64,000 nucleotides of DNA. Source: JAOXRU01 sp965247735. Lineage in GTDB: Bacteria > Bacteroidota > Bacteroidia > Flavobacteriales > Flavobacteriaceae. A program made the position numbers and the translations under genes. The notes below the pieces were generated by a model that saw only the letters and a list, made by a program, of their open reading frames with translations, ran no database searches and was not told the DNA's origin. The DNA lies in NCBI GenBank assembly GCA_965247735.1, contig CBDFHN010000002.1, positions 4,821,582-4,885,581 on the forward strand, given 5' to 3'. Positions 9,989 to 18,385 of the stretch are shown piece by piece; position 1 is the first letter of the stretch, and each line of letters starts with the position of its first letter.

Positions 9989-11059
9989 CTACACATTTCC
10001 AGAATCAGGATAACTCATACGTTTCAATAGTTTCAGATGAGAAACAATTCCGCCCCAATAGCTGGTCTGATTTGGAACAATATTATTTTTTAATAAAATG
10101 TCGTATAGTATGCTATTAAGTTTCGGATAATAGATATGATGCAAATGAGGAAATAGATGATGTGCAATATGATTGTTAAAGCCACCAAGAATAAAATTCG
10201 CAGTTTTACTAAAAGGATGCATATCATTAGAACTCTTAATTTGGTTCATCAACCACGATGTAGTTATCATACCATTCTTATCAGTAGTTGGATATTCCGT
10301 TTTTTCAACATGATGCGTCATAAAAAAGGTAAAAAGCAAAAACAAAGACTGTGTCAAATGCATCAATAGAAAACCTGACAGAATAATATACCAAGCTTGA
10401 CCAGAAAAAAGCAATGGTAAAATAAGAACTATAGTCAGATAGCATATTTTTTGAGCCCAAAATGAAAGATGATACGTTACGCCTTTCTTTTTGGAGTATT
10501 TATCTTTCGAAAACAGAATTATAAAATCTTTAATAAATACCCAAAACAGAGAATAGCTAGTATAGGCAAAAGAAGCATAAATATGCTGATACCTATGATA
10601 CCAATAATAGGTGCTATTCGGAATTACCCTTATTAGTTTGCTTATCTTTAAATCAGAATCATAGTCCTTAACATTAGGAGCATAGTGATGAGAACCAATA
10701 TGTCGTTGTTTCCAGGCTTCAGCATGAGCACCAACAAGAGTATAGGTAAGTATAAAACCAAGACTGTTTAACTTCTTGCTTTTAAATATAGTATTATGCG
10801 AAAAATCATGAGAAAAATTAAAAGCCAATAGCACCGATAAAAAACCATACATAATAAAGCTTAGTATAAAATAAAACGGATTAGCTACACTATACAATAA
10901 GGAGTAACTCATAATAGAAAGCGAACAATAGAAAACAAATTTAAACCCTATTTTTAAAGCATAGCTTTTGCTATCAATAACAAGATTCTCGTCCACCTGT
11001 CTATAAATAGATTTTAACAATTCGCTATCCTTAGGAATATGTATATGTCTATTTCTCAA
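9989..11059 (-). CDS. Membrane fatty-acid desaturase, paralogue 2
   Basis: 356 aa, front-end or acyl-lipid type desaturase of the membrane di-iron family. The three histidine boxes are visible: HDFSH (84-88), HIGSHH (120-125) and HIAHH (297-301), between pairs of long hydrophobic segments. These enzymes insert a cis double bond into membrane acyl chains using O2 and electrons from ferredoxin or cytochrome b5; no fused cytochrome b5 domain is present. The start is a TTG that overlaps the last 11 nt of the upstream desaturase gene, and no ATG fits before the first histidine box. Both genes are therefore likely co-translated. Double-bond position cannot be read from the sequence. Confidence 0.85.
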   Translation of the reverse strand: MRNRHIHIPKDSELLKSIYRQVDENLVIDSKSYALKIGFKFVFYCSLSIMSYSLLYSVANPFYFILSFIMYGFLSVLLAFNFSHDFSHNTIFKSKKLNSLGFILTYTLVGAHAEAWKQRHIGSHHYAPNVKDYDSDLKISKLIRVIPNSTYYWYHRYQHIYASFAYTSYSLFWVFIKDFIILFSKDKYSKKKGVTYHLSFWAQKICYLTIVLILPLLFSGQAWYIILSGFLLMHLTQSLFLLFTFFMTHHVEKTEYPTTDKNGMITTSWLMNQIKSSNDMHPFSKTANFILGGFNNHIAHHLFPHLHHIYYPKLNSILYDILLKNNIVPNQTSYWGGIVSHLKLLKRMSYPDSGNV

Positions 11060-12146
11060 AAGGAACAGATTTAAAAGATTCTTGTGTACCCATCGCCTTT
11101 AGGAATCTAAAATGCGAGAATAATGATTTGTAATATGGCATTTCCATATACGTTAAACCATGTTTTTTTGCTAGCTCACGAAATATAGGAAGGATCCCCA
11201 AATAGTGAACATGACTAACATTGGGCAATAAATGATGCAAGGCATGAGCATTAAAACCACCAAGGGTCCAGTTAAAAAATAGATTACTAGCATTATAATC
11301 AACCGAAGTACACATCTGTAGTTTTGGCCAACTCATATCAAGCTTATTATCTTTGTCAGGAACAGGATGCGCAACATAGTCAGACAAGTGAGATACCCCC
11401 AATACACCAACAAATAGTAGAGAAACCATAAAATGATTCAAAACAAAGGCCAATACCACAGTTGTCCAACCAAAAGGCAAAAGATAAATAGGCAAAACAA
11501 TCATATAACCAATATATAGCAGTTTATAAACAACCAGTTTTATCACCTCTATTTTCGGAATATCTATTTTTATAGTCCTACTAGAATAATTTATCAGCAT
11601 TAATGTTTCTCGAAAAAAGAACCAATTTATGGAGTAAAGAAGATATAAAAATGGAGCATAAATATATTGATAGCGATGAAACCATTTTAACGCTTGACTT
11701 TCCGTCATCCTAAACAGTGGATTATTAAGCACATCAATATCGCTGCCTTCTACATTTGTATATAAATGATGAGACTCGTTATGATTTTTCCCCCAAACAT
11801 AAGCGTTATTCCCCTGAAGGTTAAAACTAATAGAAAACAAAACCTTATTCCAAAATTTACTCTTAACCGCAACACCATGTGCCGCATCATGAGAGATATT
11901 AAAAGCAGTCAATAATACAGACAAGCCCATTAGCAGATAAAAACTATAAAAACCTACTGTAGAAGAACTTGTAATCATCAATCCAAAAAATAAGATATCA
12001 AGACCAAAATACAGCACAATTTTAAAAAGCATTATCTTATTACCAGTCTTTGCAATACCTTTATCAGCAAAGTACGCCGTTATTCTTGTATTAAGTTCGG
12101 TATAGAATGCAGAACCTTCATCTTTTGTAAATTTCAGTTTATTCAT
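11049..12146 (-). CDS. Membrane fatty-acid desaturase, paralogue 1
   Basis: 365 aa. Histidine boxes are HDAAH (86-90), HNESHH (122-127) and HALHH (301-305), with four to five hydrophobic segments and no fused cytochrome b5. The architecture matches the fatty_acid_desaturase family, close to the linoleoyl-CoA/delta-6 type by its third box context (GGFNAHALHHLLPNVSHVHY). It is the first gene of a two-gene unit; the paralogue downstream has the same layout but clearly diverged sequence, so this is an old tandem duplication or two acquired enzymes of different specificity. The pair probably adjusts membrane fluidity or makes polyunsaturated chains. Confidence 0.87.
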   Translation of the reverse strand: MNKLKFTKDEGSAFYTELNTRITAYFADKGIAKTGNKIMLFKIVLYFGLDILFFGLMITSSSTVGFYSFYLLMGLSVLLTAFNISHDAAHGVAVKSKFWNKVLFSISFNLQGNNAYVWGKNHNESHHLYTNVEGSDIDVLNNPLFRMTESQALKWFHRYQYIYAPFLYLLYSINWFFFRETLMLINYSSRTIKIDIPKIEVIKLVVYKLLYIGYMIVLPIYLLPFGWTTVVLAFVLNHFMVSLLFVGVLGVSHLSDYVAHPVPDKDNKLDMSWPKLQMCTSVDYNASNLFFNWTLGGFNAHALHHLLPNVSHVHYLGILPIFRELAKKHGLTYMEMPYYKSLFSHFRFLKAMGTQESFKSVPFEK

Positions 12147-12353
12147 TTTATATGTTTTTATACCTACCCTATAAGCTTATATTTTACAAACAGCAATTAG
12201 GCAATACTTGTCTTTATAGCTATTATCATTCCAAACTCTTTCTTTTTTGCAAATTCTTCTATTGTTGAGGTTATATGTAAGCGTTATTTTTATGCTAGAA
12301 AGTTATGCAATGCAGAGAATAATTAGTGTAGAGAATTAGTTTAGTACTCAGTT

Positions 12354-12405
12354 ACTTCTTGACACCGTTTTCAAATGAAAATTAACCGAGCGGGCATTTC
12401 ATTTT
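12354..12405. repeat. Dispersed repeat B, copy 1
   Basis: About 50 bp matching 24682-24733: TTCTTGACACCGTTTTC ... GAAAATTAACCGAGCGGGC ... ATTTC at this locus against TTCTCGATACAGTTTTC ... GAAAACCACTCGAACAGAC ... ATTTC at the other. It contains an inverted core (GTTTTC / GAAAAT). It lies just beyond the 3' end of the DUF4369-like gene. Confidence 0.65.
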
Positions 12406-12430
12406 AAGATCAATAACAAAACAGTACTTC

Positions 12431-13390
12431 TTATTCTTGTTGAGTTCTTAACAATTTTAAATACAAATCTTTATTCTTACCAGATAACACTTTTGCTGCA
12501 ACACTTATTTTTAATTCAGAAGGAAGATGGTATTTTTTAAAAGAACTATTATTGAGATTCATTTTATAATTTACAAACCGTTCTGTAAACTTATAATATT
12601 GAAGACTATTAGGATTCCAATTATGACGCTCGTATTTCATAAATATGCTATGATACAAGCTTTGTTTGTTTTCTGTTTTTAATAATACTTCTACTTTATT
12701 CGTATAGGCAATTTCATACCAGTTTAGATAGGCATTTAATGTTCCCAACACATACTCAGAATACATATAATTATCAAAACTCAATTCATCATCAATAGCA
12801 GTAGTGTCTATTTGTTTTAATAAACGATTTTGTTCTTTTAATAAGTTATTCCACTGTGTATTTTTATCAATAGAATAATTGTTATAATCTGTATGACGTT
12901 TATCTATGGTGGTTTCTAAATATAAACTACGCATTTTTACCTGATTATCAGCCGAATTATCAAGACTTACAATAGAATCTATACTAGGTTTATTGTACCA
13001 TACAATATTTAATGAGTCTTCCTTATGAATATAAAGGGTAGGGATTTGAGTAAAAAACTTTTCACAATTAGCAAAATAGTAACGTTCTGGGTTTTTCCGA
13101 TACACTTGATAGGTAAAAGGTAAGAAATTTGATGTAGATAAGGTATATAAGTTACTATAGCTTTTATTGATTTTAAAGCTAAAGGTTCCGTTTTTAGCAA
13201 TGGCAGTAGAATCTACCAAATAGTCATCTTTGTAGTATTCAAAATGATTAACCCTATTTAGATAAACCATAGCTGAATTAGGATCAATAATCTTTCCAGA
13301 AATTATAACAGTATCATGGGCTATTTTTTTGCCATTGGTACAAGACATTAATATAATACCTAGTAATAGTGTTGTAAAAGTTAGTTTCAT
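12431..13390 (-). CDS. DUF4369-like lipoprotein, possibly missing its thioredoxin domain
   Basis: 319 aa. Lipoprotein signal with lipobox LMSC (Cys17). Residues about 28-90 follow the DUF4369 pattern (IISGKIIDP ... VYLNR ... DSTAIAKNGTFSFKI). In Bacteroidota this domain usually precedes a C-terminal TlpA/AhpC-TSA thioredoxin fold with a CxxC motif, in proteins of about 370-480 aa. Here the protein stops after a helical region (KVLSGKNKDLYLKLLRTQQE), with no CxxC and no thioredoxin remnant in the 280 bp beyond. A dispersed repeat sits just past the stop. It may be a natural short form or a truncated gene. Confidence 0.65.
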   Translation of the reverse strand: MKLTFTTLLLGIILMSCTNGKKIAHDTVIISGKIIDPNSAMVYLNRVNHFEYYKDDYLVDSTAIAKNGTFSFKINKSYSNLYTLSTSNFLPFTYQVYRKNPERYYFANCEKFFTQIPTLYIHKEDSLNIVWYNKPSIDSIVSLDNSADNQVKMRSLYLETTIDKRHTDYNNYSIDKNTQWNNLLKEQNRLLKQIDTTAIDDELSFDNYMYSEYVLGTLNAYLNWYEIAYTNKVEVLLKTENKQSLYHSIFMKYERHNWNPNSLQYYKFTERFVNYKMNLNNSSFKKYHLPSELKISVAAKVLSGKNKDLYLKLLRTQQE

Positions 13391-13435
13391 AATTGATTAG
13401 CTGTTTAGGAGCTTTGTGTTTTGCTATATCTTAAC

Positions 13436-13717
13436 CTATTGTTTTATAATTATATCCATTGCTTTTTCTAGAAGCTCATCTTTACCAGCTTTAATACCAG
13501 CTATTGTTGGTTTTACTTCTATGTCTGGAATAATACCTATTCTTTGAGTTTCTTCACTATTTGGATAATTAACACCTATTCCAGAAAAACTAGTTCTTAG
13601 TTCACTAGGTAATAATATAGTAGAAACATTACCATCTGCACCAGCAGTAGTACTTCCAATTATAGTAGTGTTTTTTCTGTTAAAATGATAAAGTATAATA
13701 TCCCTACACCTTAGCAC
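13436..13717 (-). pseudogene. Peptidase S41 C-terminal fragment
   Basis: Only the last ~75 residues of an S41 (C-terminal processing) peptidase remain. The segment TTIIGSTTAGADGNVSTILL ... SGIGVNYPN ... RIGIIPDIEVKPTI ... LLEKAMDII is typical of the end of the catalytic domain in Bacteroidota enzymes. The preceding strand with the catalytic Ser, the PDZ region and the signal peptide are absent. The apparent start is a GTG whose first ten residues do not fit the family, and the upstream 140 bp shows no S41 sequence in any frame I checked. This is a 5'-truncated remnant. Confidence 0.75.
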
Positions 13718-13859
13718 ACGTATCTTTTTTCAAATATAACAATACTGATGTATTTATTCTTTATTTGTATCAATTTTTAACATACAATAAGTAGGTAACT
13801 TCCTTTTAATATGTAGATATATGGTATGATTTTCAATGAATATTGTAGATTTTATTGCC

Positions 13860-14270
13860 TTAAATTTTATACAAATAACTATCACAATAGTGTTTAATAC
13901 AAAGTCTATGGTCTGCATAGGCTTGCCATACAGATAGACACCATTCTTTTATTATTGCATCACGATTATTGGTAGTCGCTAAAACAGTTATAATTGTAAT
14001 ATCCCCTCTTTTACTCGGAAGTGCTATATCAGGAAGCTGCTCTTTATATTTAGATAGCAATAGATGAGCCTCTTGAATTTTTCTACCAGTATATTTCTTT
14101 TCAATTAATAAGTAGAGACCAACCAATGAAAAAACCAAACTAATCTTTTTAGTGTTTTTGGTGGCAGTTTGTGCTGTGTATGCATCAACAACTAGCTGAT
14201 GAATAAAATACTGCTTATCAGGATGAGATAAGGTATAGAATAGCAATTCATTAAAATTAGTGTTATTCAT
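13860..14270 (-). CDS. DUF5946-like protein
   Basis: 136 aa, soluble, no signal. The run ELLFYTLSHPDKQYFIHQ, LVVDAYTAQTA, LVFSLVGLYLLIEKKYTGRK, IQEAHLLLSKYK and a late WCLSVWQAYADH match the pattern I remember for DUF5946, a small uncharacterised family. The start is a clear ATG. Stand-alone gene on the minus strand; about 130 bp separate it from the membrane-protein gene upstream. Function unknown. Confidence 0.6.
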   Translation of the reverse strand: MNNTNFNELLFYTLSHPDKQYFIHQLVVDAYTAQTATKNTKKISLVFSLVGLYLLIEKKYTGRKIQEAHLLLSKYKEQLPDIALPSKRGDITIITVLATTNNRDAIIKEWCLSVWQAYADHRLCIKHYCDSYLYKI

Positions 14271-14301
14271 AACTTCTATTTTGGTTCAATACTGCCAGTT
14301 T

Positions 14302-14323
14302 CTCAAAGTCTCCTGACTTTGAG
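14302..14323. other. Perfect 9-bp hairpin without T tract
   Basis: CTCAAAGTC and GACTTTGAG pair perfectly around a TCCT loop in the spacer between two minus-strand genes. There is no T run on either strand, so it is not an obvious terminator. The right arm and flank (TGACTTTGAG) recur at about 18240-18251. Confidence 0.5.
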
Positions 14324-14399
14324 CTAAAATCAACTGTTGCCTTTTGGTTCTATTAAGTTGCGCGATTTTGTAGGTTTAATTAAGTATCAAACCATCTTG

Positions 14400-14807
14400 T
14401 TAATTATGACTATTATTAACGACTGACTTTATTTTCCTAAAACTATACTTCAATATTCGTAATAAAAGCAAAACAACAGCAACTCCTGCCGAAAACCAAG
14501 CGGTATTATAAACTGCATAATAAAATTCGTCAATTGGAATAAACCCTGATAATTTTGTTCCTAAAACGATACACACCATAAATATTCGGATCGCTGTTTT
14601 AAACCAACTCGGTTTAGTTAGCATTTCATAAAACCCAATTATCAAAACAAATAGGAATAAGCTATCTTCATTAAAGTCTCGAGTTATAATTGCATTATAT
14701 TCAGGATTAGCTTCTCCCCATGCAACAAAGGCCAACCAACTTTCCACCGATAGCATCAGTTGTATTAGTATTACAATAATTGAAAAGAGCGGTTTATATA
14801 ATTTCAT
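14400..14807 (-). CDS. Uncharacterised four-helix membrane protein
   Basis: 135 aa with hydrophobic segments at about 6-29, 49-62, 71-90 and 98-119 and a basic C-terminal tail (RILKYSFRKIKS). I recognise no family. Single minus-strand gene with an ATG start, with about 100 bp to each neighbour. Base composition is like the surrounding small genes. Confidence 0.55.
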   Translation of the reverse strand: MKLYKPLFSIIVILIQLMLSVESWLAFVAWGEANPEYNAIITRDFNEDSLFLFVLIIGFYEMLTKPSWFKTAIRIFMVCIVLGTKLSGFIPIDEFYYAVYNTAWFSAGVAVVLLLLRILKYSFRKIKSVVNNSHN

Positions 14808-14912
14808 TGCTAGCTTTTATTTTCTTTATCGATTTGAAACCATTTAATTACACAATGTCTCTTAATTTATGAATAACGAATTAAATCATGTCAATATTTT
14901 ATAGTTCCAACC

Positions 14913-15470
14913 CTAAAATCGATATTGCTTGTACTCATCATCAGGTAAAACTTCTAAAGAGATATAATCCTCATACAACTTCATGGCATCAAATACATCA
15001 TTTAGACTATCAAGAGGAATAGCATCTGCCTCAATTTTTGACAAAGTAGCATTTATATAACTTATATTGTCTTCTGTGTACAAAACACAATTAGATTTCT
15101 CATATCCATCCTGGATTTCAATAAGCAACTCGATAATGTTTCTGGAAATTTCTACACTAGTTTCACGAAGCAAGTTATTCCAGATATAATTAGTTTTATC
15201 GTCATAATTGGTGCTTTCCATTTCTTGTTTATAATCTTCACCACCACTTAGGTTTATATGTATAGCCTTTGCAGTGTTTGTTAAGCTATCATTAGGTCTT
15301 AATAAAAATATACCTGTTCCCCACCAGCCAAGAAATAAAGCAATAAGCGTGTGCCAAACCGACAACCTCACCAAAGTAAAATTATTTTTTATTTCATATA
15401 CTTTAGAATCACTATAGTAACTAAAAATCAGAATGTTTATAGATATTTTAAAAGACCTGTGTTTTATCAT
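14913..15470 (-). CDS. Uncharacterised protein with one membrane segment
   Basis: 185 aa. One hydrophobic segment (about 36-57, WHTLIALFLGWWGTGIFLL) separates a short basic N-terminal part from an acidic helical C-terminal domain of about 125 residues. The topology suggests a membrane-tethered domain; no family recognised. It follows the zincin-like gene by 36 nt in the same direction, so the two may form one transcript. Confidence 0.5.
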   Translation of the reverse strand: MIKHRSFKISINILIFSYYSDSKVYEIKNNFTLVRLSVWHTLIALFLGWWGTGIFLLRPNDSLTNTAKAIHINLSGGEDYKQEMESTNYDDKTNYIWNNLLRETSVEISRNIIELLIEIQDGYEKSNCVLYTEDNISYINATLSKIEADAIPLDSLNDVFDAMKLYEDYISLEVLPDDEYKQYRF

Positions 15471-15506
15471 TAAAATTATGTTTATCTCTGTTGTACTTTT
15501 TTAATG

Positions 15507-16421
15507 TTATTCTTTTACAAAATCAAATATATTCAAGCCATCGTGTATTAGTTTTTCTTCATTTAATATTCTTTCAAAAGGAATAGTTCTAAAGTGTTGT
15601 AAACTCTCTTTGAGTTTATCTGCATAGGAGTGAGCAAAAACCTCTTTTTCATTAGAAGGAATTGAAAAGTACTGTTTTTCTAGCTTTTCAGCCTCTTTAT
15701 TATATTTATCATCTAATGAATCCCATTTATCAAATAGTGGATTTGTTTCCGAAGTATCATTGTTACCAATTTGCCTATCTAGTAGGTCCATTTCTTTTTT
15801 TAAGGCTAATAAGGGATGTTTAACAACTTTTAAATAATGGACATAATGCCCAAATTTATGAGGAAGTGTTCTGTACAATTGTGTTGATCTAATAGCATCA
15901 ATTTTATATTCAGCTTCATAAAACCTCTTTCCCAGTATAATTTTATGACCATCTTGTTTTAGTCGTTCTAGTTCTTTTTGAGAATCAATACAAAGTTTTT
16001 TGCTCCATTTAAAAGATCCTTCTAAGTCAACTGCTTCAATTATTAGAGCTGGTAGATAATCATTTTCAAACTCGAAAGAATAGATCAATCTTCCCCAAAC
16101 AGGCTTAAGATTTTCTTCTTTTCTCGTTGGTTGCCTAAGTATAATTAATTCTAATTCACCATAGTCTTCTTTAGGAATTTGGGTAAGCATTTGTTCAATA
16201 TCGGCTATAGTACAAGAATGAAAAGAGCTTCTCCTAGTTTTTTCGACAACAAACTTGAATTTATGACCATTAATAATTTTTTCAACTGTTTTGTATTCAC
16301 CCAATCGTTCATAAAACAATTTCATTTCAACAGCAGGGTATGGTACCACTAATTTGTTATCCTGTCCATAACCTTGTTTAGCTGTTTCAATGTTTCTATT
16401 TCTTCGAATGGGGTTAATCAT
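15507..16421 (-). CDS. Zincin-like protein with degenerate HKFGH site
   Basis: 304 aa, no signal peptide. Residues 188-192 read HKFGH inside TLPHKFGHYVHYLK, and 68 residues later comes KEVFAHSYADKL (Glu260). This pair resembles the HEFGH ... E-x-FA layout of metallopeptidase-type toxins and related zincins, in which two His and a downstream Glu bind zinc and the Glu of HExxH is catalytic. Here that catalytic position is Lys189. If the resemblance is real, the fold could still bind metal but should not cleave peptides by the usual mechanism. The N-terminal 150 residues are unassigned. Possible roles include a catalytically dead toxin relative or a binding protein; the fold assignment itself is an inference. 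Confidence 0.5.
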   Translation of the reverse strand: MINPIRRNRNIETAKQGYGQDNKLVVPYPAVEMKLFYERLGEYKTVEKIINGHKFKFVVEKTRRSSFHSCTIADIEQMLTQIPKEDYGELELIILRQPTRKEENLKPVWGRLIYSFEFENDYLPALIIEAVDLEGSFKWSKKLCIDSQKELERLKQDGHKIILGKRFYEAEYKIDAIRSTQLYRTLPHKFGHYVHYLKVVKHPLLALKKEMDLLDRQIGNNDTSETNPLFDKWDSLDDKYNKEAEKLEKQYFSIPSNEKEVFAHSYADKLKESLQHFRTIPFERILNEEKLIHDGLNIFDFVKE

Positions 16422-16637
16422 TTTTCTCTAATTTAGTATAGCATTATAGGATATGGTTAGTGTTGAGGTTCAGAGTGCCAAACTTTATATAATCTTCTTA
16501 TTTATAACTTTTTATTTTATACTATTCATTTTTGTTTTATAAGCAAATTAGAAAATTTTTCGGACTTAATTTTGCGTCTAGATTTTTCATTATGCACATA
16601 AGCTCGTTTTATTATAGATCATTGGTATAAAGTGTTT

Positions 16638-17321
16638 TCATTCGGCACAATATTCGATTGCTATGTCATCTGTGCAATAAGAGGATTCAGTTCTTTTCAT
16701 TATGAAATCTAGACTTGAATCATGAACAATTTTCAATTTGTTATTATTAACCCACTCAGCAGTAATTTTACCCCCTTTTTCTTTAAAATACAAAACGCCA
16801 CCTCCTCCTCCGGATTTCCATTCCATTATGCCGCTAGTATGAATGTATTCTCCGTTTCTGAATTCTTCATTCATCTTAAATACTTTAGTGCCATCTGGAG
16901 GATAAATATTGGCAAGCTCCTTCATTGTAAATTTATATTTAGGTTTAACCCGCCTTTTCGCCTTTAGTTTTTCTGTAGAGATTTGCTTTAGAAAATTATC
17001 TAGGACTAGTTTCCTTTGCTTAAGCATTTCTTTATCCGCTTCAAGGTCTTTCCATAATTTTAGGTCCGTTTCGTTTTCGATCATTTCCTTTACTACTTCA
17101 TAGATATCTGGTTCTAAGGATTTAGTTTCCCATTGAGCTAGTGCTAGTCCTAAGAAAGAATTGTTTCTGTCTTCGTAGTCGTTAAAATAATCATGAAATT
17201 CTTGCTTGATTTCTTTTGATACATTGGACTGACTACCACCTATGTTATATTTGTCAAAAAAGGTAGAATAAATATCAAACGTAGTATCATTATCCATAAT
17301 ATTTATGCCCCAAGTTCCCAT
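16638..17321 (-). CDS. DUF4259 N-terminal domain protein
   Basis: 227 aa, soluble. It opens with MGTWGINIMDND, the signature start of DUF4259, a family found in many bacteria and often near toxin-immunity genes. Residues up to about 85 follow that family. A Lys-rich linker (KLKAKRRVKPKYKF) then leads to a second beta-rich domain of about 100 residues with a five-glycine turn (SGGGGGVLYF). The start codon is secure because MGTWG is the family's true N-terminus. No operon partner: about 215 bp downstream and 410 bp upstream are non-coding. Confidence 0.65.
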   Translation of the reverse strand: MGTWGINIMDNDTTFDIYSTFFDKYNIGGSQSNVSKEIKQEFHDYFNDYEDRNNSFLGLALAQWETKSLEPDIYEVVKEMIENETDLKLWKDLEADKEMLKQRKLVLDNFLKQISTEKLKAKRRVKPKYKFTMKELANIYPPDGTKVFKMNEEFRNGEYIHTSGIMEWKSGGGGGVLYFKEKGGKITAEWVNNNKLKIVHDSSLDFIMKRTESSYCTDDIAIEYCAE

Positions 17322-17444
17322 GTAGTCTATGTTTTTTTAATGTTTTATAAGGTTTAGTATAAGAATGGTTATAGATTGGAAATGTATTTACTTATCAGTT
17401 TAGGGCTTAACCAAATTTACAATTTTCATTTTAATTTTCTTACC

Positions 17445-17522
17445 TTAAATCGTCAAATTATAAATCTGGTGGACTTTATAATAACTTCCAACTTTTGTGA
17501 TGTCTTTTACTTTTGGGTACAT
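17445..17522 (-). pseudogene. 5' scrap of a paralogue of the 18386-18805 gene
   Basis: The minus-strand reading begins MYPKVKDITKVGSY, identical to the first 14 residues of the intact gene that starts at 18805. It then diverges (YKVHQIYNLTI) and stops at codon 26. The DNA match extends upstream of both ATGs (CATTTTG(G/A)T), so a gene start plus part of its leader was duplicated, and the rest was lost or replaced. Confidence 0.75.
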
Positions 17523-17624
17523 TTTGGTACTTTTTTTCTAATAAGTTAGGTTGCTTTTACCGGTGATGATAACTTACAAACTTAATTTCATTTTTTTAGT
17601 CAGTATTTTCATAACTATTAAATT

Positions 17625-17653
17625 AAAAGTAGCCCCTGACTCAGACTACTTTT
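17625..17653 (-). terminator. Possible terminator of the MCE-like lipoprotein gene
   Basis: An 8-bp stem (AAAAGTAG, 17625-17632, with CTACTTTT, 17646-17653) and a 13-nt loop lie about 85 bp beyond the stop of the 17736-18164 gene. Read on the minus strand the stem is followed by TTTTAATTTAA, a weak T tract. Confidence 0.4.
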
Positions 17654-17735
17654 TAGCGATGTTCTGTTCTTCTCATATCCCTCTTTATAATAGCACAATA
17701 GAAAATGAGGTTAACAAGTGTTGAGGTTGTCTTTG

Positions 17736-18164
17736 TTAGTCTACTTGATGTTCTATACCATTTTCAATGAATTTAAAAGATCCTTTCATTAATTTTTGCT
17801 CAAGGACTTTTGTTGTAGCTCCATCACCCCATAGTAGAGTATCTCCACTTTTTAAAAAGTCTTTAGAAGTACCATACTTGATACTTAGAAATAATTTGTT
17901 CTCTAGACTATTATAATCACTAATAACAAACTTTGAATCTTTTGGTATTTTTAGGAATGCATTGTTTCCCGTTTTAATAATTATTTCATCATAAAAGGCA
18001 TTTGGTGTAATATTTACCATGCCAGAATAGATATTGTTAATTTGGATAATTGGTGTATTAGAAAGACCATCTATCTTATCAGCAATTAAAACTATATTTT
18101 TTTGTTTTTGAAAACAGGAAGTCAAGAATAACAATAAGTATAATAGAGTGTATTTATATTTCAT
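17736..18164 (-). CDS. Lipoprotein with MlaD/MCE-like domain
   Basis: 142 aa. Lipobox LTSC (Cys17). The mature part reads like a diverged single MCE (MlaD) domain: IDGLSNTPIIQINNIYSGMV matches the GL-x-x-G-x-x-V-x-x-x-G-x-x-x-G-x-V start, IKTGNNAFLKIPKDSKFVIS matches the IP-x-D-x-x-A-x-I strand, and FLKSGDTLLWGDG matches the LKDGDxI end. MCE domains form hexameric lipid-transport channels in the envelope, but those normally have a transmembrane anchor and longer C-terminal helices and sit in operons with an ABC transporter. Here the protein is short, is a lipoprotein and stands alone, so its role is unclear. The similarity is by eye. Confidence 0.5.
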   Translation of the reverse strand: MKYKYTLLYLLLFLTSCFQKQKNIVLIADKIDGLSNTPIIQINNIYSGMVNITPNAFYDEIIIKTGNNAFLKIPKDSKFVISDYNSLENKLFLSIKYGTSKDFLKSGDTLLWGDGATTKVLEQKLMKGSFKFIENGIEHQVD

Positions 18165-18385
18165 TTTTTTAACGCTTGTTAGGGTATATAGTTTATATAA
18201 ATTAAAAAAATAGAATGTAGTTAAGTCTCGTTATAGAGTCTTCTGACTTTGAGTTGAGGACTCACAATTATTTTTTGTGATACCTGTTCTATTAAAGATC
18301 ATATTAGTTGTTTTTTCTTGTATTCCATTTTCTTTGTGTTGGATTATGAGGTTCTGTAGTTTTTTGAGTACAAATCTCATGGGTG

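Larger units (their letters stand above)
17322..17735. other. Intergenic region with gene scrap and hairpin
   Basis: This 414-bp gap contains a 25-codon remnant of the gene at 18386-18805 (17445-17522) and a terminator-like hairpin (17625-17653), each listed separately. The rest shows nothing I recognise. Confidence 0.5.

Noticed and set aside
14302..14323. Terminator between small minus-strand genes
   Set aside because: The stem is perfect but no T tract follows on either strand.
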